44,919 nt of DNA, taken from the NCBI GenBank assembly GCA_016840125.1, contig JAEOSY010000023.1, forward strand, positions 1 through 44,919. Direction: 5' to 3'. The first letter of the stretch is position 1. Each line of letters starts with the position of its first letter. The position numbers and the translations under genes are program-made. This stretch comes from Candidatus Helarchaeota archaeon. GTDB taxonomy: Archaea > Asgardarchaeota > Lokiarchaeia > Helarchaeales > HEL-GB-A. The notes under the pieces were generated by a model, which did not search any database, was not told the origin of the DNA, and saw only the letters and a list, made by a program, of their open reading frames with translations. Below, piece by piece: positions 18,458 through 26,700 of the stretch.

Positions 18458-18475
18458 GTGATTCTATTCAATCAC
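18458..18475. repeat. Palindromic operator-like element, copy 3
   Basis: GTGATTCTATTCAATCAC differs from copy 1 at a single base and keeps the GTGATT/AATCAC arms. Confidence 0.5.
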
Positions 18476-18705
18476 ATTTAACTCTTTCATTATTTTTCGG
18501 CGAAAAACAAAAAACTGTTCAAAGAAATTAATTGATTTTGATTAAAATGAAAAAGTTGGCATAGGCTTGAATGAAATCCAAAAAATATTCTAAAATTACT
18601 TAAATATTAGGGACAAGTTTGAAATATTTAAGTACTAGAAATGATGAAAACAATAACATAATAAATAAGAAAGAATTAAAATAAAGATTTTAATAGGTGA
18701 TAAGA

Positions 18706-19044
18706 TTGGAAGATAGCGAAGAACCAAAGGATCTCCTCTCATCGATCGTCGATGGCATCAGAGAGGCCGTTGATAATGTTGTTGAAGAGACCCAAAAAAT
18801 CTGGGATAAAATTCTGGGTAGAGAAGGCGAGGGCGAAGAAGGCGAGGAAGCTAAAACCGGCTTACAGAAGATTATCGAGGATATCACAAAGTGGCATAAA
18901 GAACTATGGGATAACCTTTTAGGCAGAGAAGGCGAGGAAGGCGGAGAAGGTGGAGAAGGCGGATTCGACTTAGCAAAAATTATTCGAGATATCCGTAACC
19001 AAGTTCGCGACTTTTTAGGAATGGAACCCCTACCAGAAGAATAA
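18706..19044 (+). CDS. Small acidic protein with amphipathic-helix repeats
   Basis: 112 residues from TTG 18706. This start is chosen because a perfect GGTGAT ribosome site (18696-18701) lies four bases upstream; it also destroys the alternative GTG 18697, which would overlap that site. Three related helical units are visible: IVDGIREAVDNVV...IWDKILGREGE, then IIEDITKWHKELWDNLLGREGE, then IIRDIRNQVRDFLG. They are joined by Glu/Gly-only linkers (GEGEEGEE; GEEGGEGGEGG). The helices put Ile/Val/Leu/Trp on one face, so surface or membrane association, or bundle formation, is plausible. No signal peptide or membrane span. Family unknown. It is divergent from surface giant 1 across the shared repeat-rich promoter region, so the two may be co-regulated. 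Confidence 0.7.
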   Translation: MEDSEEPKDLLSSIVDGIREAVDNVVEETQKIWDKILGREGEGEEGEEAKTGLQKIIEDITKWHKELWDNLLGREGEEGGEGGEGGFDLAKIIRDIRNQVRDFLGMEPLPEE

Positions 19045-19081
19045 ATCCCCTTTTATTTTTTCTCTCTTTTTAACGGGGTTT
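19045..19081. terminator. Convergent terminator hairpin
   Basis: CCCC (19047-19050) and GGGG (19075-19078) with flanking A/T pairs enclose a T-rich loop between, and overlapping, the ends of two convergent genes. Confidence 0.35.
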
Positions 19082-19520
19082 CGACTTTTTCGAGCCATCC
19101 AAGGCGTACATTCTCCCTTACTACTAAATAAGGAATATAGGGCTTGATATCAATTATCGGAGTCCCGTCTATTGCGTCTAAATTTTTGATCATTAATCGG
19201 CGGTTCCCAATTCGATTTACTAGAGGGACTACAGCAAGCAAGAGATGATTTGGACGATTAGGAGAACATGTTGTAAAGATACCATGAAGTTGAGTATCCC
19301 ATGGAGTGGTAGTCTGTAGATGTTGTTTTTCAGATTTATGGGCATAATAGATTAAAATAATGTGGGAAAAGCCCTCTATATCTTTTAACCCATCAGCATA
19401 TTCTTCATAAATTTCTAATTCAAATTCGTCTTCAGATAAAATTCCTTGAAACGGAGTCTGTGATCGATTTCTAAAAGGAGAATGGATAATCCCAATGGGT
19501 TCGAGCTCAATTTTTAGCAA
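19053..19520 (-). CDS. TrmO/TsaA-like domain protein, divergent signature
   Basis: A 155-residue protein of the TrmO (TsaA, YaeB-type) fold. Family members methylate N6 of t6A37 in tRNA using S-adenosylmethionine. PIGIIHSPFRN at the N-terminus, GLKDIEGFSHIILIYYAH (45-61) and LDAIDGTPIIDIKPYIPY at the C-terminus are the expected blocks. The usual RSPxRPNPIG signature instead reads CSPNRPNHLL (85-94), so the first Arg and the PIG turn are lost. The fold call is firm, but the methyltransferase activity is doubtful and it may act on another substrate. Start TTG 19520, with GGTGGTG five bases upstream on the minus strand. Convergent with the acidic repeat protein. Confidence 0.85.
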   Translation of the reverse strand: MLKIELEPIGIIHSPFRNRSQTPFQGILSEDEFELEIYEEYADGLKDIEGFSHIILIYYAHKSEKQHLQTTTPWDTQLHGIFTTCSPNRPNHLLLAVVPLVNRIGNRRLMIKNLDAIDGTPIIDIKPYIPYLVVRENVRLGWLEKVETPLKREKK

Positions 19521-19732
19521 ATTTACACCACCAATTAAATTCTTTATTTGAGATTCAATAAATAATTACGTAGCAAAGTTTATACCTGAGTTAATATAAG
19601 CTGGTTTGATTTTTTATTTCATCAGGAAAAATTTTATTTGAGAAGTTGAAACGATAATAACGTATAGGTTTTTCACAATTCAAGTTTTGAATATGTGAGA
19701 ATTCAGTAATTCCTTTGAATGGATGAGATAGG

Positions 19733-20920
19733 ATGGAACTATTAGAAAAGTATGATAAGATTGTATATTACTGTTCGCACTGTAGATTATGTTCAATCGC
19801 GAATTATCATGAATTAAAAGATTGGGTTCCAATTTGCCCGAGTGGAAGCTACTTCGGATTTGAAAGCTATTTCGCTGTCGGGCGGATTGAGATTATTCGC
19901 GGGTTACTAGAAGGAGATGTGCCGACCGATGCGGAGGATCTTCTCCAAATTATTTATGGATGTCAGGTTTGCGGTGGGTGTTTTGTCCAATGCAAAGATC
20001 ATACAGCGTTAGGGGCTGTGCAGAATCAGGTAGAGACATTCGAAGATCTTCGCACAGCAGTTGTAGATTCAGGCATTGGGCCTATGCCGGCACATGTTGA
20101 GATTAAAGATGATACTTTAAAATATCACAATCCTTATAAAACAGATAATGAAAAGCGGTTTGATTGGCTTGAAGGAAGGGCTGTATCCGATAAAAAAGAG
20201 GATATTGTTTATTTCGCGGGATGTACCGCTTCCTTCCGTGAGAAAGAAATTGCCCAAGCGACGGTTGATATTTTTAATAAGCTGGGGGTAAAATTTTCCA
20301 TATTAGGAGCTGAGGAATGGTGTTGTGGATCACCGATGCTCCGAAGTGGCATGAGAGCGGACGCAATAGAAATAATGGAGCACAATTATCAAGCCATTCT
20401 TGATTCAGGCGCCAAAACTGTAATGACAAGCTGTGCAGGTTGCTACAAAACGCTTACCCACGACTATCCAATGCTCCTTGGTAAGGAAAAATTAGAATTT
20501 AAAGTGGTCCACACCTCCCAATTTCTTAATAAAGAGTTGAAAAAGCGAGGAATTAAATTAAAGCCGCAAAAGATGACCATAACGTATCATGATCCGTGTC
20601 ACCTTGCGCGTCATGCCGCAGTTCGGAAGGATCCAAGACGAGTCATTGATATGGTTCCAGATATCAATTTCATCGAATTTCAAAGGAATGGGAAACAAGC
20701 ATGGTGTTGCGGTGCGGGCGGTGGAGTGAAAAAAGCGTTCGCTGATTTTGCCCTCTGGACAAGCAAGGAACGGATTAAAGAGGCTAATCAGATAGAAAAT
20801 CTGGAGACAATTGTATCAACCTGTCCATTCTGCAAACGCAATCTTAAAGAAGGGTGTGAAGCACTCGGGGAATCTTACGATGTAATTGATCTCACTGAGC
20901 TGATCTTGAAGTCGCTATAA
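19733..20920 (+). CDS. CCG-domain Fe-S oxidoreductase (HdrD/GlpC/LldE-like)
   Basis: A 395-residue iron-sulfur protein. The N-terminal part carries ferredoxin-like motifs: C14-x2-C17-x2-C20 with a distant ICPSG, and CQVCGGCFVQC near 86-96. Two CCG domains follow: FAGC...EEWCCGSPMLRSG, then YHDPCHLARH...QAWCCGAGGG with TCPFC near the end. CCG domains bind a noncubane cluster in heterodisulfide reductase and occur in glycerol-3-phosphate and lactate oxidases. The likely role is to take electrons from a flavoprotein, possibly the GlcD-like FAD oxidase at 7927-9378, and pass them to a membrane or thiol carrier. ATG 19733. A strong hairpin follows, so it may be transcribed alone. Confidence 0.88.
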   Translation: MELLEKYDKIVYYCSHCRLCSIANYHELKDWVPICPSGSYFGFESYFAVGRIEIIRGLLEGDVPTDAEDLLQIIYGCQVCGGCFVQCKDHTALGAVQNQVETFEDLRTAVVDSGIGPMPAHVEIKDDTLKYHNPYKTDNEKRFDWLEGRAVSDKKEDIVYFAGCTASFREKEIAQATVDIFNKLGVKFSILGAEEWCCGSPMLRSGMRADAIEIMEHNYQAILDSGAKTVMTSCAGCYKTLTHDYPMLLGKEKLEFKVVHTSQFLNKELKKRGIKLKPQKMTITYHDPCHLARHAAVRKDPRRVIDMVPDINFIEFQRNGKQAWCCGAGGGVKKAFADFALWTSKERIKEANQIENLETIVSTCPFCKRNLKEGCEALGESYDVIDLTELILKSL

Positions 20921-20940
20921 AACTTGAGGAATAACAAATT

Positions 20941-20976
20941 AGCTCATATCCACGGCATGCCGTGACGAGCTTTCTT
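20941..20976 (+). terminator. GC-rich stem-loop with T-rich tail
   Basis: AGCTC (20941-20945) and GAGCT (20967-20971) flank the perfect 14-base palindrome CACGGCATGCCGTG (20951-20964), followed by TTCTTCTTT. It reads as a terminator after the CCG protein, or as a palindromic binding site upstream of the SGNH hydrolase gene. Confidence 0.5.
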
Positions 20977-21050
20977 CTTTAGGAATCTTATTAAGAGATT
21001 AATATCGATTATATTATCACCAACTTTACATAATTTGGGAAGGGAAAGAT

Positions 21051-21824
21051 ATGCAAAATTTGAATGAATTAAAAAGAGAGTGGAAAAGACAGAAAAAACT
21101 ACCTGTACGTCTTATCTGTTTTGGTTCAAGCAATACGGAACTGCACTGGCATAGTCTAGGGCATCATAATTGGGTTTCATGGCTCGATTGTGCTTTGAGA
21201 GAATGGGTCGGGAGACATATTACAACGATTAATCAGGGGATCAGCGGAGAAACTGCAGAAGATCTCCTCATTAGAATTGATCGGGATGTTCTCTCCTATT
21301 CGCCGACTGCTGTAATCGTTACAGTCGCGGGAAATGATGCAATGCGAGGCCATTCACTTGAGACTTATCGCAAAAATTTGACAGAAATCATTGAAAAAAT
21401 AGAAGAAATTGATGCAATACCTATCTTACAAACTTACTATTGTCCGCTATATGAAAATATCACGGTGGAATCGTTTAAACAGTTTCCAGATTTTGTGGAG
21501 ATTAACAGACTATTAGCTTCCGAGAAAGACATCCCATTAATAGATCAGTATAAATATTTTCACCCCTTTTACGAAAATGACCGTGAGAGTTATAAACAAA
21601 TCATGCTTGATGGATTACATGTCAATCCTCTGGGAAACACCATTATGGAAATAATAGCTTGCCGTTCATTTCATTTACCAGATCCGAAGATTCTCGATGA
21701 AGCTCATCAACAGGATGTAGCAAAGTTCCTAAAGCTGATGAGAAAGTATTGTGAATTACCACCGCAACGAACAAGATCAGGGAAAGTAATAGAAGAAGGT
21801 CAGACTCAATCACATAAAGGTTGA
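21051..21824 (+). CDS. SGNH/GDSL-family hydrolase
   Basis: A 257-residue cytoplasmic esterase-type hydrolase. Block I reads CFGSSNTE (23-30), so the usual GDS is GSS with Ser27 as presumed nucleophile. Block II is GISGETAEDLL (63-73). Block III is VAGNDAMRG (92-100) with the oxyanion Asn95. Block V is LDGLHVNPLG, providing the Asp-x-x-His pair. All catalytic elements are therefore present except the block I Asp, which is not catalytic. The C-terminal ~40 residues are polar and helical. ATG 21051 follows GGGAAGGG. The substrate could be an acyl, acetyl-sugar or lipid ester. It lies 78 bp before the ADP-ribosylglycohydrolase gene on the same strand. Confidence 0.85.
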   Translation: MQNLNELKREWKRQKKLPVRLICFGSSNTELHWHSLGHHNWVSWLDCALREWVGRHITTINQGISGETAEDLLIRIDRDVLSYSPTAVIVTVAGNDAMRGHSLETYRKNLTEIIEKIEEIDAIPILQTYYCPLYENITVESFKQFPDFVEINRLLASEKDIPLIDQYKYFHPFYENDRESYKQIMLDGLHVNPLGNTIMEIIACRSFHLPDPKILDEAHQQDVAKFLKLMRKYCELPPQRTRSGKVIEEGQTQSHKG

Positions 21825-21902
21825 TATATTTAGATATTTAAGGATTAAAATTTAATGAATTCGTGCTTAAGTTCTCTTAAATAAATACAGATAAGGAGAT
21901 TG

Positions 21903-22862
21903 ATGGCATTTAGCAAAGATATTGAAGACTCAGTGAAGGGAGTAATGTGGGGTCTGGCGTTGGGGGATGCCTTAGGTAAGCCCATAGAGTTTAAGCATCT
22001 CTGGCGAATAAAGGAGGATTACGGTCCAAATGGAATAACCGAACTACCTATAAACCCAACTTGGACAGATGATACCGAGATGACCTTTGCCGTTGCAAGG
22101 GCATTAATTAAAACACATAATATGACGGTCGAGGAAATATCAACTCAAATTGCAGAAGAATTTATTAAATGGTTAGAAAACACAGGATATAGCCCGGGTA
22201 ATACGTGTATTTTAGGTACTCATAAGTATAAAGATACACGAAATTGGAGAGAATCGGGTATTAAGAGGAGTAAAGGTTGTGGGTCAGCAATGAGAGTGGC
22301 ACCGATCGGTTTATTTTTTTCTGATTTGGATAAACTATCAAAAGTTGCTTATAATTCATCATTGATAACACATGCTCATCCAACGGTCTTGGCTGCCGCT
22401 GTAGGGGGCGCATATTTAGTGAGGCTCACGTTGGATGGAGAAAAAGTCGGGAAATGGCCTGAGAAAGTCAAAAATATTGTGGATTTTGTTGAAGACCCAG
22501 GTAAAACTGAATTTTGTGACGCAATTGATACAGCGGTAAGAGCTTTGGATGTTGCAGATGCTGACGAAGCCATCAAATCGATAGGAGAAGGGTGGATCGG
22601 TGAAGAAGCAGTCGCAATCGCCCTATATTGCTGTATGAAATATCCCGAACCGGAAGATTTTAAAAAAATGCTCGTTCTCTCGGTGAATCATGGCGGCGAT
22701 TCAGATTCTACGGGGTGTATTGCAGGGGGGATTATGGGGGCGCGGCATGGATTTGCTGCCCTCGGGAAGGAGATGCATGAGTGGACCGAAAAGCTCAGAG
22801 AGCGAGACCGAATGCGAGTTATAATTGAAGAAATGATAAAATCCCTTAAAAATTCAGTATAA
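21903..22862 (+). CDS. ADP-ribosylglycohydrolase (DraG/ARH family)
   Basis: A 319-residue all-helical hydrolase that removes ADP-ribose from modified protein side chains or related conjugates with two bound divalent metals. The signatures are complete: GLALGDALGKPIEF near residues 17-30, WTDDTEM near 60 (metal ligands), GCGSAMRVAPIGLFF near 122-136, ITHAHPTVLAAA near 157-168, and NHGGDSDSTGCIAGGIMGA near 261-279 (second metal site). The AAGGAGAT ribosome site sits just ahead of TTG 21900/ATG 21903; ATG 21903 is preferred. No ADP-ribosyltransferase partner is visible in the window. It precedes the second QDxFW membrane protein gene by 32 bp, so the two are probably co-transcribed. Confidence 0.92.
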   Translation: MAFSKDIEDSVKGVMWGLALGDALGKPIEFKHLWRIKEDYGPNGITELPINPTWTDDTEMTFAVARALIKTHNMTVEEISTQIAEEFIKWLENTGYSPGNTCILGTHKYKDTRNWRESGIKRSKGCGSAMRVAPIGLFFSDLDKLSKVAYNSSLITHAHPTVLAAAVGGAYLVRLTLDGEKVGKWPEKVKNIVDFVEDPGKTEFCDAIDTAVRALDVADADEAIKSIGEGWIGEEAVAIALYCCMKYPEPEDFKKMLVLSVNHGGDSDSTGCIAGGIMGARHGFAALGKEMHEWTEKLRERDRMRVIIEEMIKSLKNSV

Positions 22863-22894
22863 TTACCCAACCGATACTCAAGGATTGAAATTTA

Positions 22895-23707
22895 ATGGAA
22901 CCAGAAGAGTTACCACAAAGTTTTTCAGAAAAAAGCTACCCAGCTTGGGTATATTTTTTCCCGATGTATATTCTGCTTTTCTGTTATGCACTTCTCGGTA
23001 AAAGTGGCTTCATTATAGTTGTTGATCCTGCAAGTGATGTTATTTTGTATTATCTGCTCACATATTGTATTTTATTCCCGGTCATTTTCGTAGGCCAATG
23101 GGTTTTTTATCGGGTTTTAAGTAGACGTGTTGGAGTTTATTGGAGAAACTTCCCCCGTCGGGATAAAATCCTTATTTTAACATATAACATTTTAGGCGTT
23201 CTCTTTTATCTCTTGGTGGAACAAATCTTTGGAGTTAATAAACCCTATAATCCTATATTTGACTTCGATATAGGAAGTTTTCATGTTTACACTGGTGATT
23301 TAATAGGTTTTTTCATAGCATTCCCGTTGCTGATGATTGGATTTCATGGAATTAACTATGCGATTTGCCATCAGAAAAGAGAGCGGCGTCAGTACCAATT
23401 TTTCCTTGTGGTTTTGGGAACATCGGTGGTTGGAACTATTACTCAAGATTGGTTCTGGTTCATTTCAGCGCCATCTCACGATTGGGGACCGGGCTTTAGT
23501 ATTTATTTTACTTTTTCAGAATGGATTCATATACCTTTCACACCAATCTATATTCCGGTTGTATATTTAGTTGTGGCGCTCATCGCCTTAGGAATCTGGT
23601 TTTTATCAACAGTATATTTATACTCATTTAGGAAATATTTGATTTGGTGCGTTGGCCCCTATCTCTGCTTGGTCCTCATAGGGAATATTCTCTTTTTTGC
23701 ATTCTAA
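22895..23707 (+). CDS. Polytopic membrane protein with QDxFW...HD motif (copy 2)
   Basis: A 270-residue integral membrane protein with seven likely spans (near 18-35, 45-75, 90-110, 132-155, 168-185, 212-235, 245-268). Residues 184-196 read QDWFWFISAPSHD, matching the QDYFWDIYVSPEHD block of the protein at 9596-10381 in position relative to its helix. The rest of the two proteins shows little obvious identity, so they are distant members of one family or share a functional site. ATG 22895, 32 bp after the ADP-ribosylglycohydrolase. It converges on surface giant 2, with 21 bp between the stops. Function unknown. Confidence 0.65.
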   Translation: MEPEELPQSFSEKSYPAWVYFFPMYILLFCYALLGKSGFIIVVDPASDVILYYLLTYCILFPVIFVGQWVFYRVLSRRVGVYWRNFPRRDKILILTYNILGVLFYLLVEQIFGVNKPYNPIFDFDIGSFHVYTGDLIGFFIAFPLLMIGFHGINYAICHQKRERRQYQFFLVVLGTSVVGTITQDWFWFISAPSHDWGPGFSIYFTFSEWIHIPFTPIYIPVVYLVVALIALGIWFLSTVYLYSFRKYLIWCVGPYLCLVLIGNILFFAF

Positions 23708-23728
23708 ATATAAGAAAATGGGGAGAAG

Positions 23729-26700
23729 CTAGCCTCTAAGGAGAGGAGAGGGTTTCTTCCGTAAATACACAATTATGATAGAAACAACTCCAATTAATAG
23801 AAAGGCCAAGCTGAATCCTGGTATACCACCAGCGGGGAGCTCAACTACCACGTTCTGACAATTTGAGATACTTGTATTTCCACCAGGATTTCCTGCCACG
23901 ATGACGTAGTGATAAGTCCCATCACCAGGAACTGTGTCCTGATATTCACTAAGCATAACACGTGCAATAGGGGTCTTCCCTGTAATAGACGTGATGGGCG
24001 ATGTGTCACGGTAGATGTAATAATAAGTGGTCCCATTTACATCATCCCAGTTAAGGAATATTAGGATATTGTCATCTGGATTTGGCGAAATCGGGTTGAG
24101 AGTAGGCGCCATTTGTGGGGCGATCCAAAATTCGAATTCTGAAGACCCGAAGGATTCATTCACTTCAAATACGATACGCACTGTGAAGGTTGAAGAATAC
24201 ATGAGGGCGGATAAATTGATCCCAGATTGATGCCAAGGTGAACTATAATTTAAGCTACCTGTGATATTTCCCCCGACTGAATTCCCAAAAATAGTGAAGT
24301 TATGGATGGTTGGCAGGACGCTGGTATCATTCACAAGACCATGATACGTTGAGGTGGCGGTAATATTATCGATTATTAATTCAAGGGTAGTAGCATTAAA
24401 GAGAAAGTCAGGGGTAGTTACTCCAATATAATGATAAACCGAAGTTAGAGAGGAGTTCTGAGTTAGATTCGCATAATTATCTGCAAATGTGATTTGCACA
24501 AAATAATCATCCTCTAATAATTGACTTACATCAATTAATTTAGTCCAGAGATATCCATTCCAAGTTAAATTTCCAGCTTCTAAAGGCGTGGAGCCGTTAT
24601 GAGCATAGAGGGCATAACTTTTTGTTAAAGCCTCGGTATTATTTAGAATACCCCGTAAATCCCACGTACTTTCAGGTCTGATGGTTACATTAAATTCCTG
24701 TACTATTAAACCGGTATAGAGAACGTCCAAACGCGAGAGGTCGAGCGTATGTTTTATCGTGAAGGCACTTGAATTTACGGTGGTCACCGTGGCATTGAAT
24801 TTATCCTTGAAGAAGGCATTTACATAGTAGTTCCCTTCAGGAAGTCCCGAAACCGACACATCAGCGTACCAACTGGTTCCGCTCCAGCTCATGTCCCCGG
24901 TCACACCTGTGAAGGTATGAGTCACATTATCAAAAATGTAATATGTGTAATTACGAGTCCGCCCCTTTCCGACTACCCTAAAGGGTGCATAAGAACTCTC
25001 AATATTCACGTTCCGAATTTCAATCAGTTGGGTTAGATTCCCCTTATAAGTTACAATCGGAGTACTAACGGAGGTTAGTGAATGGTTAACCGTGAAAAGC
25101 GAAGAATTTGCAACAACATTATCATATCCTAGGTAGTCTGTAAAATTGACTGTCACAAAGTAGTCGCCAGGTAGAAGGTATGCAGTAGAAACATTGATTG
25201 CCTCCCAGCGATAGCTACCCGTGTTGTTTCCCCAGGTAAAATTCCCTATAAGTGTTGCGTTTCGAGCTTCAACATTGTGTCCCGTCGCATTACGAATCGT
25301 ATATGAGTGTATACTCGCCTCCATCCCGGTAATGTTTCCCAAGGTGGTATAGGTACTATTTACGATATCAACAGTAATATTAAAAGTGCGATAGTGCCCA
25401 CCCAGTGTTTGTACAAAAACAACATATATCTCATTATGATGGTCTACTGTGAAAAGAGTAGATAATGTTAGTGCATGGCTATTATTCCCAAAGGTGTATT
25501 TATCTCCAAAGGTCGTGTTGACGTAATAATTCCCTTCAGGGAGATATGATACATTCACATCCAATGCTTCCCAATCCGCACCGGTCCACGTCAAATTGGC
25601 CAACTCACTAACTACTGTGAAATTGCTATCTAAAATGGTATACCAGTAAAAGTAAGCGTTCGTATCATTAATCGGCTCCCCATTCACGCCTGCAACATCA
25701 ATATTTTCAATGTCGATTTCTTGGAGAGTTGAATTATATGATACAATCATGTTCGTAATTGAGGGAGGGGGAATATATCCATACAAGAAATGGAGGATAT
25801 ATTGATCAGCGCGGTATGCGGAAATATCTAGGAATGAATCATTATTGAAGTCCCCTACTGCCAGCACGTTACCACCGTTTTGCACGACTTGGGTTGAAAA
25901 GCCGGGCCATTGGGTTGGGTCAATGGAATAATTACTGAAGAAGAATTGGAATCTATCAGCGGTAAGCCCGATCACAATATCGAGATCTCCATCGTCTTCG
26001 AAATCACCCACGGTAATGCCTTGTGGAACTTCAATTGCATAGGAAACAACCCGCTGCACTGGAATTGTGGTGATATTTACTGTGAGAATTACTTCACCTG
26101 TAGTATTCACCACGATGGAATCATTAACTCCATCGTAATTGAAATCAGCTATGATTGGATAATTGGTACTACTAAAAGTGGATGAGATATTATTTACAGT
26201 TGTAATAGTTCCACCGGGAAATTCAGCTTCAACTGCGTAGCTATCATCAATCAAACCCATTACTAAATCGGGGATGGGGCTTCCATCTAAATCAGTGAGT
26301 TCTAGGGTTTCAGGTATAGCAGGAGGATCTTCATATCCATCAGAAATGTGATCACCACCAGGCATTCCCAAATCATAATAGAGGCGAAAATCAGAGTAGC
26401 CATAATAGATAAAATCATCAATCCCGTCTCCGCTATAGTCTGCAATTAAGTAAACAGAGGCGTCCTGAGATGAATCGGAATCAAACGCAGGTACATGATA
26501 CACAAAATTCCCGGTCCCATCACCTAGATACACATATCCCTTCACAGTAGAGCCAGGCATACTCTCATTAGTCATGATGAAATCAAGATGGGGATCAATA
26601 TCGAAATGTCCCGCGGTGATGGAGGTAATTTCTTCGCCAGTGGGTGATGCGGAATAACTGAGCACTTGGTTTGGAGGCAAATTTGTGTAGTTTCCAGTAC

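Larger units (their letters stand above)
18269..18705. promoter_or_regulatory. Divergent intergenic region with repeated elements
   Basis: This is the only gene-free stretch above 300 bases. It separates surface giant 1 (minus) from the acidic repeat protein (plus). It holds three well-aligned 18-base TATTCAAT elements, one inverted core and several AT-rich TATA-like stretches (for example AAATATTTAAG near 18620 and TAAATATT near 18600). I see no RNA gene and no open frame of note. Confidence 0.5.

Noticed and set aside
18383..18475. The TATTCAAT repeats as a CRISPR array
   Set aside because: Repeats are only 18 bases, diverged, with spacers of 10 and 29 bases, and no cas genes are present.
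18269..18705. A structured RNA or tRNA gene in the long intergenic region
   Set aside because: I found no cloverleaf, no GC-rich stems and no conserved RNA motif; only AT-rich DNA and the palindromes.
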